In this document: positions 36,085 through 48,090 of the stretch, piece after piece
How the letters are laid out: the number at the start of each line of letters is the position of its first letter
Position numbering within the stretch: position 1 is the stretch's first letter
Assembly: GCA_964247055.1 (NCBI GenBank)
Contig: OZ176051.1
Span: 14,136,001-14,200,000 of the forward strand
Length of the DNA stretch: 64,000 bases
Source: Paragordius varius
Lineage: Eukaryota > Nematomorpha
Direction of reading: 5' to 3'
Position numbers and translations under genes: made by a program
The notes under the pieces: model-generated
What the model saw: only the letters and a program-made list of their open reading frames with translations
Told to the model about the DNA's origin: nothing
The model's database searches: none

Positions 36085-38640
36085 AGTTGCATTTTGAGGT
36101 TAGACGTGCTGACAATAGAATTATAAGTGTCGACCTATTGTTAAATAAGAGGGTTTTTACTATTTTTAGCGTCTATGCCCCCCAGATAGGAAATTAAACC
36201 GGAGAAAGATAAATTTTATGATTTGTTAGAAGCAGAAATGACTTCATTAACGAAAGACAGAGAAATTACATATTGTGGTGATTTCAATGGGCACGTGGGA
36301 CAAAATAGGAGAGGTTTTGAGCCTTGGCACGGCGGAAAAGGTTACGGGATTATAAATGAGGGGCTAGTTTAAGATTTGCCCAATCTTATAAATTTGCTAT
36401 AACAAATACTTTTTTTACTAAAAGGGATAGCCACTTAATTACCTACGAAAGAAATAAGAAGTCACAAATCGATTATATTCTAGTACCACGAAAGCCTTTA
36501 AAGTTTGTTTTGGACTGCAAAGTTACCTAACCTGCAGATTAGCACACAACACAATTTAATTATGTTAAAAATATATGACAGATATACCAATAAATGCCAA
36601 AAAGCCTAAGCTTATAGCGCCGAAGGTAATTAAATGGGATTCCCTAGGAAACAGTAAGAAAGATTTGTAGGAACGGTAGACATACTAGACAGGAACAGTG
36701 ATCCAGATATTTGGTCTCAGGTGGCAAAAAAATAAGAGAGGCGGGAGTTAAGATGTGCGGAACGAAAGGTGGCAGAAATCAGTTTATAGAGAAGCATGGC
36801 TGAAAGACGAAAAAATAATTCTGAAATCGCGAGAAAAAATAAAAGCTTTTTAAATGTGGAGGTTTACCCACCAAGCAGAAGACAAGGAAAAATATAAAAG
36901 GATTAATAAGGAACTTAAAAGGCTTGTAAGATTGGCCAAAAAAAAGACGGCATCATTATATGAAGAGTTAAGTAAGCAAAAACAAAGTTTTTAAAATTGC
37001 TCGACAAAGACACAGAAGAAAGCTGGACCCCCCTTACGCGACAGCTATTAAAGATAAAAACGGCAAATTACTCGTTGAGGAAGCGAAAATATTGAAAAGG
37101 TGGAAAGAATATTTCCAGGACCTTGAATTGGGCGTCAGTGAAACAAGTTTACCCGAAATACCAGATTATATATCTGCGCATATTGAAAGTATAACAAAAG
37201 AAGAAGTCCAGGTTAGAGGAGATGACAATAAATAAGGCTGCAGTTGGAAAATAATGTCAGAGAAAGGTATTGAATTTTTGACGGATATTTTTAATAATGT
37301 AGTTACTACAGGTATGATACCAACCGAATGGAAGGAGAGTTTCACTGTTCCCATTTTCAAGGGTAAGGGAGATATTAATGATTGTAATAATTACAGAGGG
37401 ATAAGATTGATGTCGCAAACAATGAAGTTATTTGAGAAAGTACTAGAGAAAAGAATAAGAAAAATGGTTAGTATAGAGGGTAATCAATTTGGTTTTATTC
37501 CAGGAAAATCCACCATTGATTCGATTCACGCAGTGAGAAGGCTAATCGAGAAACATATAGAAATGAAAAAGGAGTTGCATGGTTTTTGTATTGATATTGA
37601 AAAGGCATTTGACAGAATACCTCGGAGCACAATATGGTGGAGCTTAAGACTGAAAAAGGTCCCTGAAAGTTACATAAAGATTTTAAAAAGCATGGACGAA
37701 TCACACCAAACCAAAATTAAAACACACCAGGGAATATCAGGTCCTATTAAAATAAATGAAGGGGTCTATCAGGGGTCTACAATCAGCCCGTTACTATTTA
37801 TAATATGCATGGACGAAATTTCAAAAGAAGTAGGGCAACATGATGGCTGGTATTGTCTTTATGCAGACGACCTAATAGTGCTGTCCGACGAGTTGCATGA
37901 ATTAAAAGAATTGTTTGGTAAATGGATTGATGTGTTACGACGATGCGGATTAAAAATTAATAAAAAGAAAACGGAACTGATAAATTTTGGCGGGAAAAAA
38001 CAAGGAATGGAATTAGTAGAAGGGTGGGTATTAAAAGGTCAGGAGGAATGCAAATATTTAGGAGCGATATTAGCAGCAGATGGTTCTTTAACACTTGATA
38101 TTAATTTAAGAATTCCAAATAGTTGGGCAAATTATAAAAAGATCTCAAGTGTTTTGTGCCACAAAAACATTGACCTAAAAGTAAAGGGTAAGATTTACAG
38201 TGCTGTTGTACAACCAACAATGATGTACAACTCACAGACATGGGCAAGAAAGAAATCAGAAGAGAGGCACTTTGAGGTTACTGAAATGAGAATGCTTAGA
38301 TTGATGTCCGGTCTAACGAGGAATGACAAGTTGAAGAATGTCTACATAAGAGGAAGTGCGGAAATCAAACCGGTAACGCAAAAGATGATGGTAAATCGTT
38401 TAAGATGGTTCGGACATGTTGAAAGAAGAGATATTAATTATATTGGTAAAAAGATTGATGATTATATTGTGAAAGGCAAGAGGGGAAAAGGGCGCTCTAA
38501 AACGCAATGGATAGATACAGTTAAGAGGGACATGGCAAAACTGAACCTAAAACGCGAAGACGCCTTAGACAGGTTTCTATGGCGAAATAGTTTACGGATA
38601 TAACCGCTCGAAAGAGTGATATCATACAATGTAATTATTA
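36085..38640 (+). mobile_element. RTE-type LINE, 5'-truncated
   Basis: Begins inside the APE-type endonuclease (RADNRIISVDLLLNKRVFT and FSVYAPQ near 36100-36185; YCGDFNGHVGQN near 36270; SQIDYILVPR near 36465). It runs through a linker with stops and frame changes to an open reverse transcriptase (37254-38603). It ends with a TA-rich tail (attattattataata). The '-NNYRGI-LMS-TMKL-E' and 'IDIEKAFDR' blocks are those of RTE-clade LINEs with plant-RTE/BovB-like reverse transcriptase. It sits inside hAT element 4. Confidence 0.85.
37254..38603 (+). CDS. LINE reverse transcriptase ORF (449 codons, open)
   Basis: The largest open frame in the window. Residue landmarks: TEWKESFTVPIFKGKGD (about 24-40), NNYRGIRLMSQTMKLFE (about 45-61), NQFGFIPGKSTID (about 77-89), FCIDIEKAFDRIPR (about 111-124), GVYQGSTISPLLF (about 168-180), YADD (203-206), then GLKINKKKTE, the thumb, and a C-terminal RLRWFGHVERRD-type segment common to this group. 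The ATG at 37254 is internal to the element's original ORF, since the endonuclease region upstream is broken. So this is a surviving part of a dead LINE, not a host gene. Confidence 0.85.
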   Translation: MSEKGIEFLTDIFNNVVTTGMIPTEWKESFTVPIFKGKGDINDCNNYRGIRLMSQTMKLFEKVLEKRIRKMVSIEGNQFGFIPGKSTIDSIHAVRRLIEKHIEMKKELHGFCIDIEKAFDRIPRSTIWWSLRLKKVPESYIKILKSMDESHQTKIKTHQGISGPIKINEGVYQGSTISPLLFIICMDEISKEVGQHDGWYCLYADDLIVLSDELHELKELFGKWIDVLRRCGLKINKKKTELINFGGKKQGMELVEGWVLKGQEECKYLGAILAADGSLTLDINLRIPNSWANYKKISSVLCHKNIDLKVKGKIYSAVVQPTMMYNSQTWARKKSEERHFEVTEMRMLRLMSGLTRNDKLKNVYIRGSAEIKPVTQKMMVNRLRWFGHVERRDINYIGKKIDDYIVKGKRGKGRSKTQWIDTVKRDMAKLNLKREDALDRFLWRNSLRI

Positions 38641-38789
38641 TTATAATAGATTCTTCTTAATAACACTTAATTTTGTTGATAATATTTATCGGATTTCGGT
38701 TTTGAGAGATTGAGAAAAATAAATCTACATTTTTAATAAACTTCTATAATTTGTGATTCATAGTTAATTTATACAAGATACTAGCTGGC

Positions 38790-40022
38790 TCTGTCACGCT
38801 TCGGTGTGGCCTAGTCTCACCGATAATTATTCTTAATAATTTAGGGTTAATGGAGATAAAAAAATAATAATAAACATATTTAATAAAAAGAATGCCTTTA
38901 ATTATTCTTTTACGGGTTTTGCATAGGCTGAAATATTGTGTACTCGAAATTGACCATATTTAATCTGTCCCTTATTAAAGTTAATATTCAACTATCATTG
39001 GATTTATTTTAAGATTTTCGTTTTAAGTCATGGTTAAAAGTTCTAATTTGAAATTGTTTTCATACAGCTGGGATCAAGGGATATAAAAAATAAATCATTT
39101 GTGGTCCCTTTTTAAGGGAAAGAATGATATTATACATATTCCCCAGAAATGTGTTTAACTGAACTCGTATGGCTTCTTAAGTTTTTTGAAAATTAGCTCC
39201 AAAACTACGCCTTTTTGTATGGCATCTCAGTAAACCGATACACCCTTACCCATAGACCTATAGGGAAAAGGCGCTGAGTTGAATTCTCTGCCTTTATAGG
39301 GCATATATTCGGAATCATTTTTGATACCATCGTCTCATGGGTTATTCGAAAAAATACTTCTAAATAATATATGATGGCGTTTTAGGGCATAAAGACCCCA
39401 AATTAATGGCTAATAAATGAACCCGACCTTAATTTTTACCTAGTTACGGGTATTATTAGCTTTTAATGAGCTAATATAGCTCATAAATTTTCTGTAAATT
39501 AGCTCCAAAACAACGCAATTTCTATATAATGCGCAGTTTTAGCGGTTATCTGTTTACCCAGCAGCCAATATAAAAAAACGACTATTTTATTTTCCTTTTA
39601 ACAGAGAATAAGTCGAATCCTCAGTAATTAACGGTATCATACCCTGGGCAATAAATTATTAAGTTTTGTTGAAAAAAATGGCATTTTACGGGGGGTACAT
39701 GTAAAAAAGAGCCTAAGTTAAAAAAGTAAGCCGAGTAGGTTCGGAGCAATCAAAAAAAAGTAAAAATAATCATATTCAAATCGAATGGTCCAACACGTTT
39801 TTCGGAAAATTGTCTCAAATACACGATTTTTCTGGACTTTTATTTCAAAAAACCCGTTTTTTACACGGGGTGGCCCCGAACTGGGAGTCTAATTCAAAAA
39901 AGGGAAGCTATTGTCGGGGCATTCATTAATAATTACATTTTTTCGACAATTGGATTTGAATGGGTCTACCGGTTTTCCAGAAATAGAACACAAAGCCAGC
40001 ATTTTCCATTTTTATAAATATG
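38790..40022. repeat. Modular repeat X1 copy 2
   Basis: Matches 9838-11530 from 'tcacgcttcggtgtg' to 'ttttccatttttataaatat' but is about 450 bp shorter. It lacks the modules around 10600-10950. It lies between the LINE and the right end of hAT element 4. No coding signal. Confidence 0.65.
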
Positions 40023-41669
40023 TAGATTATAATGATCGGAATAGAAATGCTAAAATAAACAGTCTTTCCCAACCAGAGGATTTTATGATATATTTATTTA
40101 GATGAATGTAATCTTTCTTTATAACAATAATTTTAAAAGTTAAAACACATTTTTTGTTAAATTTTTTTATAACTCGCAACCCCATAATTTTGCTACGCAC
40201 CCCAAATGAGGTCGCGACCCATAGTTTAAGAAGCCCTGCACTAGACAACAAATTTTGACTTTTTTTAACTGCCATTCTTGTAAATTTAAAATTTATTTCA
40301 TTAAAGTACATAAATACTATATCTGAAAAGAAAATTGGTCTAGCACCCAAGAATTTTTTTATATCAGAGTTAATCGATAATTTTTGGCCCTAACATTAAG
40401 TCGAAATTTTGAAAATTAAAAATTTTCGAAGAAGCCATGTATTTGATATCATTCGAAAAAGCGCAAATAACTGTATCTTTTAAATGGTAGTAAGTCATTT
40501 AAATCAATCGGATGGAAAAGTTATTTGGATTTATATGGGCAAAATTTTCAATCATTAAATAAGTCAAAAATTTTCAGAGACAAACTAATTTAAAAATCAT
40601 ATAAATTTAATAATATTATTAGGGTTATATTAGTATTTAATTTTAAAATGTCTGAAAAAGCTTTTGTGTTTTTTTAATAAAAATTATTCTTATCATAAAT
40701 ATTTTACTTAGTGAATGCTAAAATACAGAGTTATAACTGTAAATTTATTACATAATGGCTTTAAAAAATCAAAAATACCTAGAACCTTGTTTTTATCTTT
40801 AAAATCTCGAAATTATCAGCCTCGTAAAGAAAATAAATTAATATTGATGAGATGGTAATTTTTAAAAAACCAAAAACTTTTAAATGGCTATTTTGAGTGA
40901 CATAAAAACAAGAAAAAATGTTTTAATTAAAAAAACTTACTTGTGTTATCTTTAATTAATGTATTTTTAAAAACTAATGGATGAAAATCAAACTTTCTCT
41001 AGACTAGATGGTGATGAATGTCCAAAAAAATGCTCTCGCTTCGCGCGTTTGTCGCTCTTTGTGTCCAATATTAACTGTCGATGTATTACACATTAGTATG
41101 CATTTTATAGAGTTTTTATTACTCTTTCGAATGATATATTACAAATGGGCATTACTTGTATATTTTCAAAGAAAAACATTTTTTAGTAAAATTTTATAAA
41201 GAGGGCACATAATCAAAAAAATCAGACTATACAAAATTCTTATGTGGAGTTATAATTTTTATTTCAGATTTACTGTTAAAATGATACTAAATATCAGAAA
41301 ATGCTAAAAACTCGAATGGCAGAAAAATTTGTTGTCCAGTGTTGTAAAAACTTATAACGCTTTGTGATACACCTAGTTAATGATAATTGTAACTTCAAGC
41401 AAAATAGTTAGTATATGATTCTTGTATTGTGATGTCACCACATGTTTGATTATTATTCAATAAATGTTTTCTATGTAATATAACTCTAGTTCTATTAGCT
41501 GCCAAAAACTCATGTAACGGATTTATTTTCTACCTTTATATCAGTTGTTAGAAAGAGGATCTGCATACTGATTGCTTGATCTTCAACTCTCACCGGATTC
41601 ATCATACAGTATAATTGATATCCAATCCATTAAATTTTCCGAACCATTATTTTATTGATAATAAATTAA

Positions 41670-42470
41670 TACTTGGCTATTCAAAGTATTCATCTAAATA
41701 ATTGTTGGATTACTTAGATATCTAAACATTTTGATTGTTGCCTTATGATAGGCTAATACAAACTTTCTTATATACTAAACTTTTATAGGGCATAGGAATT
41801 GCCCTTGCCTCTTTTCAATAACTAAAAATGGTGTTTTGCCTTTGCACATTTTGGAGACACGAAAATTGTCGACAGTTTTCCATCACTTGTAATAATATGT
41901 GATAAAACTGTTCCGATTCGTCCTTCAGTGCATCTGTTGCCAACATTGATGGCAGATTCGGGTTAAACGGTAATAATTGCTTAGTGGTTTAGCTATATCA
42001 AAAACCATTCTTTTGACGACCAACACCATTTCTTGGAACCTGTTAGCGCGTGTAAATCGGAATGAGCTTGTTGGAATAATATGAACGTGAAAATTCAACA
42101 TTCATAAGATATGCCTAAGTGATGTTTTATTGGTAAATGTAGAAAATTTGAAATTGTTTTTACCTTTTCGTTATCCAATATGGTCCCTTCATCCGAAATT
42201 TATAACTTAAATATGACACCGAAGAACGAGCTAATTGGATTTTATTTTGAATTCACTCCAAAGCCAATATGTTCCACTTTTAACAAATTATATTATACTT
42301 TACAGTAGCCTTAGTAACTAATACATAATCTAAGTAGCCGCTACCTGGACAATCTTTTGATATCTCATCCATAATTTGTTGTATCAATGGGGCACTAAAA
42401 ATTCCTAACATAAGTCTTTTAAATCAAAAAATCTTATCTAAAAACTAAACATGTGAATTCTGATGTTAGT
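41670..42470 (-). mobile_element. Ty3/gypsy fossil 2a, reverse transcriptase and RNase H region
   Basis: The minus strand shows broken reverse transcriptase (IMDE, DCPG and a YLDD-like region near 42400-42330) and RNase H blocks (FNPNLPSMLATDA near 41960; KEARAIP near 41800). They resemble the plus-strand family member next door, and the two lie head to head. Broken in several places; old. Confidence 0.65.
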
Positions 42471-42559
42471 GGATGGGCGAGGCCTTATTTAGATCCAAGG
42501 TTAAAACTAACGAATAAAACGGAATCAATTAATCGGAAACCCAACATTAAAAATAACCA

Positions 42560-45540
42560 ACTTAAATATTTGTTTTGTGAAGGTGTTGGTTGTTACACGG
42601 AACCACCATCAAGCTGTTTGTAAAAAAAGGATGCCTCCCTAAATGATTTGCATCTAGGCTAAGGTTGAAAATGAATTAAAAAGGCTTGAGAACCTGGGTA
42701 TTAATTAAGCCTAAACCCCTCGCAAATGCGAAAATACTGGATAATTCCGTTGTATATATTAAGAAAATAAAGATATTCGCATATGTGGTAAATTAAGAAT
42801 TACAGTACCCTTGTTTGGTTCCAGTCATTTGATTCTAAAGTTTTATCAGTTAGTTATGGGGGAAATCTTTTTACGTCATTTTAAAAGAGACCTCCTGGAA
42901 ATGCCCATCCACCAAGATTATTTTAATTCCTAGGGATTTTTACCTTTAAAAGATATCTGTTCAAAATTTCTAGTGTCGCAATAATATTTTAACAAATAAA
43001 GGATGAGTTATTAAAAGATTGTCCAGGTGCGGCAGTTTACTTAGATGATGAAATTGTCAGTGGAACTAGGGTAATGAACATCATTATAAATTGGAAAAAG
43101 GTTTGGACAGATTCGCCGCGGGTTTGAAATTAAAAAAAGCAAAAGGCAATTAGCTCTTCTTCTTTGTCATATTTAAAATTTATAATTCGGGTAAAGGAAT
43201 CAAACGTGACAACGAATAGGTAAAAGCAATTTTAAATTTGCTACACCTACCAATACGACATCAATTCGGTCTTTTTAGGAATTTTTAAAGCTCGTTTCTA
43301 TTTTTGCATCCTACAATCGCATTTACATGCGCTAACATCCAAGATGGTGTTGGTCGATAAAAGAATGCAAGGTTTTTGATAAAGCTAAACCACTAATTAG
43401 TAAAGGCGATCATTGCCTTTCAATCTAAATCTGCCATTAATGTTGGGAACAGATGCATCGAGTGACGGATTTGCAGCAGTCTCATCGCATATGTCAAGTA
43501 TTGGAAAACGGCCAACATCTTTTGCGTTTCGAAAATTTGCAAAGGCGGAACAACATCTCCTTTATTGAAAAAGAAGCAAGGGTAATTCCTTATGCGTTAG
43601 GAAAGTTTAAAATGCATATGTATGGAAGAAAGTTCGTATTAGTAACCGATCCTAAGCCACTAATCAAATTTGGCTATAAGAGACATTTGAGTAATAATAA
43701 AAATAGTATATTAAACAAGGAAGAACCGGCCATAGATTTAAAATACAATTTAATGGTTAAAAAAATTTAATGGATTGGTGTACCATATGAAGTACCAACT
43801 TAACACTTGGATACAACACATTCATTTCCGTCCTTCGATTCAAAATGGGGTAATTGAATACCCCAGGCCTGTTTAAAATTAAATTCTTTAAAAAATATGG
43901 CAGGAATCGAAAAAAAAGTTTTGCACTTATATAACTTTAATAAACCGAAATATATAAAATTTTTACAAAAATACTTGATATTACTTATTTTAAGCTAAAT
44001 CCTAAAGATAGAAATTTAGTCAAAGTGACATGTGTGCAATAGTAAAATTGAAAAATAGTATAAAATAAACCACTTTTTCTATTTCTCTTAATGTTAGATG
44101 TAATTTAAATAAAAAATTAGCTTTAATTTTACACCTTAAATTTAAATGAAGACGAATTTAGCAAAAAATTTGAAAAATAAAACTCGCTTCGAAATAGTTT
44201 GACATGGAATTTTTTTTTCAAAACGAAATTTTATTTAGATATTATATGTATATATTTATTATTAGGATAGAAGCATAAATTTAAATTTGGACATTTTCCT
44301 TTTTTTAAAATCCTAACTTAAATCTGGTAGATACCCCAATTCGAATCGAAGTGTTAAACACAGCGAAAATAAAAGAAAATGATGCGTTTTTTTTAGCATT
44401 AAGAGCGACTTTACATCATAAAGATTGGTCTGCTTCAATTTTAAATCCGATATTGAATGTGTAATCATATATAAGAATCGCATGGGTTCCAATATTGGGG
44501 CGTTCCTCTTCTAATTTCCTGAGCTTTGCGAAATGAAACATTAAAAGTTGTTATTGTAGAACATTCTGCAATCGTAATGAAAGAGTTTGCCAGCTAAAGT
44601 TTTTTGGCCAGGTATAAACCAAAATATTTAATGGGAAATTTTATATGGAGGGCCAGTTAAACCGAAGTAACATTAAAATCTATCCCACGCATACATGAAA
44701 TTCCATTGCGGATATATAGGAGAGGATACATCTGAATATTGCCGGTCCTATAGATGTTTTTTATTGGGTTGCTATCGATAGCAACTCAAGATTTGAGAAA
44801 GTTGTTAAAAAATCCTAATACTTCAAACATATTGCATTGGTAAGAAACATGGTGTCTAAGGTGCGGGTTTCCGCTGAGGATATTTAACAATACTGCTTTA
44901 TATTTTGCAACAAAAGAATTTAAAGATTCAACGGGCAAAAAATAAAGATGTCACAAGTGTCCCCTATCACCCACGAACAAATGAGCTATGTACCCCGTAA
45001 AAGCCCATCATAAATCGCTAGCTAATTCCATACCTTTAAACAAAAAAAATTGTGGTTATTGCTCCGCCGTTTTTAGCGCTAAAAAAAGATCCGTATAATA
45101 TATTTTATAAAAATATTACGACCCCATTTTGATATGTAAGAAACACCCTCGCAAAATGGGATGACGACTTCATGCCCAATATTTTGGCGAAGAATGTGCA
45201 TAAAGAATGAAATCAATATGGGATGGAGAAAAGGTTTAATCTGGGAAAAAACTGGATCTTTTATGGACTGCAAAAGATAGTAATCGAACCCTACGCAAAA
45301 ATGCGGATTAATTAGGGCCTACTGGCGTCGTGAAGAGTGAAGATTGGGATCAGACGGTAAACCTAACTGATGAATTTAGTAGTTCAACCAATAATCTGGA
45401 AGTGGTGGAGAGAAAAAGCAATGGAAATGAAAGCAAACAGGCTGAAATGGGAAAAACACCGGAGGAGGAACCAGAAAAGAATTAACGCTTAGCGAAAGAA
45501 AACGACCGGATTGATAAGGATATGTTAAAATATTACATAC
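42560..45540 (+). mobile_element. Ty3/gypsy fossil 2b, protease/RT to integrase tail
   Basis: Plus-strand order: start of the reverse transcriptase region (FCEGVGCYTEPP near 42580), RT core (about 42830-43150), RNase H (43453-43770, with SFIEKEARVIPYALGKFK and VLVTDPKPLIKFG), then the integrase part (44360-45100) and a charged C-terminal tail (to about 45540). A TTAA-flanked MITE (43804-44353) interrupts it after the RNase H. No LTRs recognised. Broken in many places; old. Confidence 0.7.
43804..44353 (+). mobile_element. MITE family Y copy 2, TTAA duplication
   Basis: CACTTGGATACAACACATTC ... CGAATCGAAGTG, about 550 bp, flanked exactly by TTAA (43800-43803 and 44354-44357). Inserted in gypsy fossil 2b. 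TTAA duplication is the hallmark of piggyBac-type integration, although the termini start CACTT rather than the usual CCC. Confidence 0.85.
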
Positions 45541-45889
45541 TTGTAATACAAAATTTATACTAACCTTAGTTTAAAAGCAAATCTAGTATGAAATTAAACT
45601 ATGGTAAAACTTTATTGTATCACTTTGTGTAAAAGATGCATATGGTATTTTGGCTGAGACTAAAATGTTATATGCAACGCAAATATTTCAGGTCAGTTTT
45701 TAGATTTAACGTAATGAATATTCCTGTGATGTTTTTTGTTTAACCACAAGCTTATAAAGAATTTTACAAGATTGTTGTGTAAAATTATACAATATAGCTT
45801 ATTTTAAGAACTTACACCCCTTTTTAAAGTTGAAGTCTTGTTTCGCTTCTTATTAGTTCATGATATTTTAATTATATTTTATGACATAA

Positions 45890-47060
45890 AACATTTAGCT
45901 TTATCCTAAAAATATTTAACTAAATGTGGGTAAATTTTGCCATTTTCTGATATGGATCAATTATAACAAAAGTGTAAAAAAACTTTCTTAATGACCTCCA
46001 TGGCCAAAACCAAAATACTTAGTATATATTTATTTCCTCACGATTTTTTGGGGGCGCTGTGTATATAATAAATTAAAAAAAAATATTTTAAAAAAATGCA
46101 TACTTTATAGTTTAAATAAATTTTTTATTAACATTTTTATTGTATTTTAGAAACTGGTTAAAACACTTTTAAACACTATATCATGAATACTTACTAATTC
46201 TAATGCGCTGAACATCTTACGCGTCAATGCGATTAAATTTGTTCAGTCTTATAACTTAACATTTGGAAACTTACATAAGTAAATCAAATATTTCATCATG
46301 AATATATTTTTTGCAAAATTTAACAATTTTTTGGTGAAAGCTAATTGCTTAATTCCAAAAATATCACTAAAATATATTATAAACTACATATAAAGATATA
46401 TATTTTTCAAAATTTTAATTTTTGGATGTGGGCCCTGAAAGTGCCAAATTTTTCGTCTTTCTAAAATGGGCTAGCCCATAAAATAAACGCAAAAAAGCCG
46501 AGATTTCTCGATAAAATCTTTATATGCCAAATTTTGATATCAACAAAAATATTTCAAAAATGGTAATTGTTGAAGGGTACTAAATACTATTTTGAAGCAT
46601 GATGAAAGCGGTAAATACGCTTTAAGATATTATAAAAATAATATTTCTATATGTAGAACATTTCTATCACCTCAGATTTAGATTATAATATTTGTAGGTC
46701 CTAAATTTATGTTAAATAATGGTGCTTTTGTACAAATAACCCAAAGAAAGCTAAAAATCTTTAAAATTCTGATATATTATTACCATCGTCAAATTATATA
46801 GAAAAGATTGTTTTTATGATATCTTAAGCGTTACCCATTTCCAACATGCCTCAAAATAGTTTGAATTACGCTTCAACAATATTACTTAAATTAAATTTTT
46901 GAAAAAAGTATGCATTTTTTAAAAAAAATTTAAGTGAAAGTTTAGCATATACTTATAATATAAAGCAATCTCCTCCTTTGGGTTTATAAGGAAACTAGCC
47001 CATTTTAGGAAAGAAAAAAAATGGAATTTTTGGAGCCCATATCTAAAAATTATAATTATT
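45890..47060. repeat. Family Z pieces
   Basis: 45890-46070 matches the right-arm end (catttagcttta, 'atggccaaaaccaaaatac'). 46320-47060 contains a left arm, core and part of the right arm: 'aaaatgggctagcccataaa' at 46465, a core with 'agaacatttctatcacctc' near 46655, and 'tagcccattttaggaaag' at 46995. A rearranged or double insertion. Non-coding. Confidence 0.55.
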
Positions 47061-47094
47061 TAAATTATTTCCCTTTCATACTCACAAACCTTAT

Positions 47095-48090
47095 ATATCA
47101 TCCCAAAAGATTAAAAAGGAGAATGGCACTATATTTTGCAAAACAGAAGTACGAGAAAGATGGAAGGAATACACCCAAAAACTCTATCAGGCTCCTCAAT
47201 CAAAAGTTTTGCAATTAAAAGAGGAAGAACGTGATACAGAAATAAAGAGAGGAGGTTGAATTAGCCTGAAAACAAATTCCTAACAACAAAGCGGAATTAG
47301 ACAATATCCCAATAGAGTTTATAATAGCTATTACTGTAGATACGTTACACAAGTTATGTCAAAAGGTGTGGGAAACATGTGAGTGGCCAAACGACTGGAT
47401 ATCATCTGTATATCTCCCAATATACAAAAAAAGTGATGTACTCTAGTGCGAAAACTATCAAAACATAGCTCTTATTAGCCACGCTAGTAAGGTCTTGCTA
47501 AAAATAATATAAAACAGGATGCACAGTATTATACAGTCAGAATTACCAAATCAAGTCAGATTTATGAAGGGAAAAAGCACAAGAGACCATATATCAAACA
47601 TGAGAAGAATAATGGAAACATCTAGAGAGTTTCAGAAAGAGCTATACATGTGTTTTATTGATTACAGACAAGCCTTCCATTCGATTAATTATGACTCCTT
47701 GTGGGGGCCATTAAAGTTATTTGGGGTATCGTTCCACTTAATAAGATTGATTAACTCTCTCTATGTAAAACAAAGAGCGATCATAAGAACATCAGCAGGT
47801 TAGCTGAAAATGTAAATGATTTAAAATTGATCGAAGAGATTCGAAAGGAAAGTTTAAGTTATGGTCTTATGCTTAACCCTAACAAAAATAAAATATTATG
47901 TGCTGGAGAAAAGCCTACAATTATTATACTAGGAGTGGAAATAGAAATAGTTAAACACTTAAGTTTTTGGGTGCAGTAATTTCATGGTCTTCAACTCCTG
48001 ACATCAGAAAGAGAATAGGATTGGGTAAAGCGATGACCAAACTAATAAAGATTTGGAAAAACAAAAGCGTAGGAGTTTAAACAAAAGAAA
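47095..48090 (+). pseudogene. LINE B fragment 2 with internal deletion
   Basis: The plus strand encodes a linker with KYEKDGRNTPK, then VYLPIYKKSDVL, ENYQNIALISHASKVLLKII, QVRFMKGKSTRDHISNMRRI, MCFIDYRQAFHSINYDSLW and IRTSAG (to about 47803). The sequence then jumps directly to LAENVNDLKLIEEI, the post-catalytic region. So the FADD catalytic box is absent, the result of an internal deletion. The fragment ends near 48090 without a 3' end. Same group as 7800-9290. Confidence 0.75.

Larger units (their letters stand above)
35618..40238. mobile_element. hAT element 4 (non-autonomous) with perfect 8-bp duplication
   Basis: Termini CAGGGCTTCTTAAACT (35618) and AGTTTAAGAAGCCCTG (to 40238; one base, T against A, intervenes in the adjoining 'catagttt') are inverted repeats. 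The octamer CACTAGAC flanks exactly on both sides (35610-35617, 40239-40246). No transposase is visible. Most of the interior is an RTE LINE (36085-38640) and repeat X1 (38790-40022). Sequence unique to the hAT is about 35618-36084 and 40023-40238. The AT-rich 87-codon frame at 35834-36097 looks non-coding. Confidence 0.85.
35610..41341. mobile_element. CACTA-like MITE copy 2, interrupted by hAT
   Basis: Left end CACTAGAC at 35610-35617 and right end ...AATTTGTTGTCCAGTG to 41341. The trinucleotide TTG flanks both sides (35607-35609 and 41342-41344), a 3-bp duplication of CACTA type, within the gypsy 3' LTR. Without the inserted hAT the MITE is about 1.1 kb and matches 11707-12824. The hAT landed 8 bases inside the left end and duplicated CACTAGAC. 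Confidence 0.85.
31650..41497 (+). mobile_element. Ty3/gypsy fossil 1, with large nested insertion in its 3' LTR
   Basis: Parts in order: 5' LTR 31650-31843; primer-binding site beginning TGGCGCGTCGATGAACC right after it; gag with a zinc-knuckle region (about 31900-32500); protease with DTGSS (near 32600); reverse transcriptase (about 33000-33560); RNase H (33740-34372); integrase (about 34520-34990); C-terminal tail to about 35560; and a 3' LTR split into 35569-35609 and 41345-41497. The split is filled by a CACTA-like MITE that itself carries a hAT. The element is broken, with many interruptions. The two LTRs differ at many positions, so it is old. Confidence 0.85.

Noticed and set aside
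35834-36097. 87-codon F/I/Y-rich frame
   Set aside because: Composition is that of AT-rich DNA. It straddles the junction between hAT sequence and the LINE, so it cannot be an old gene.
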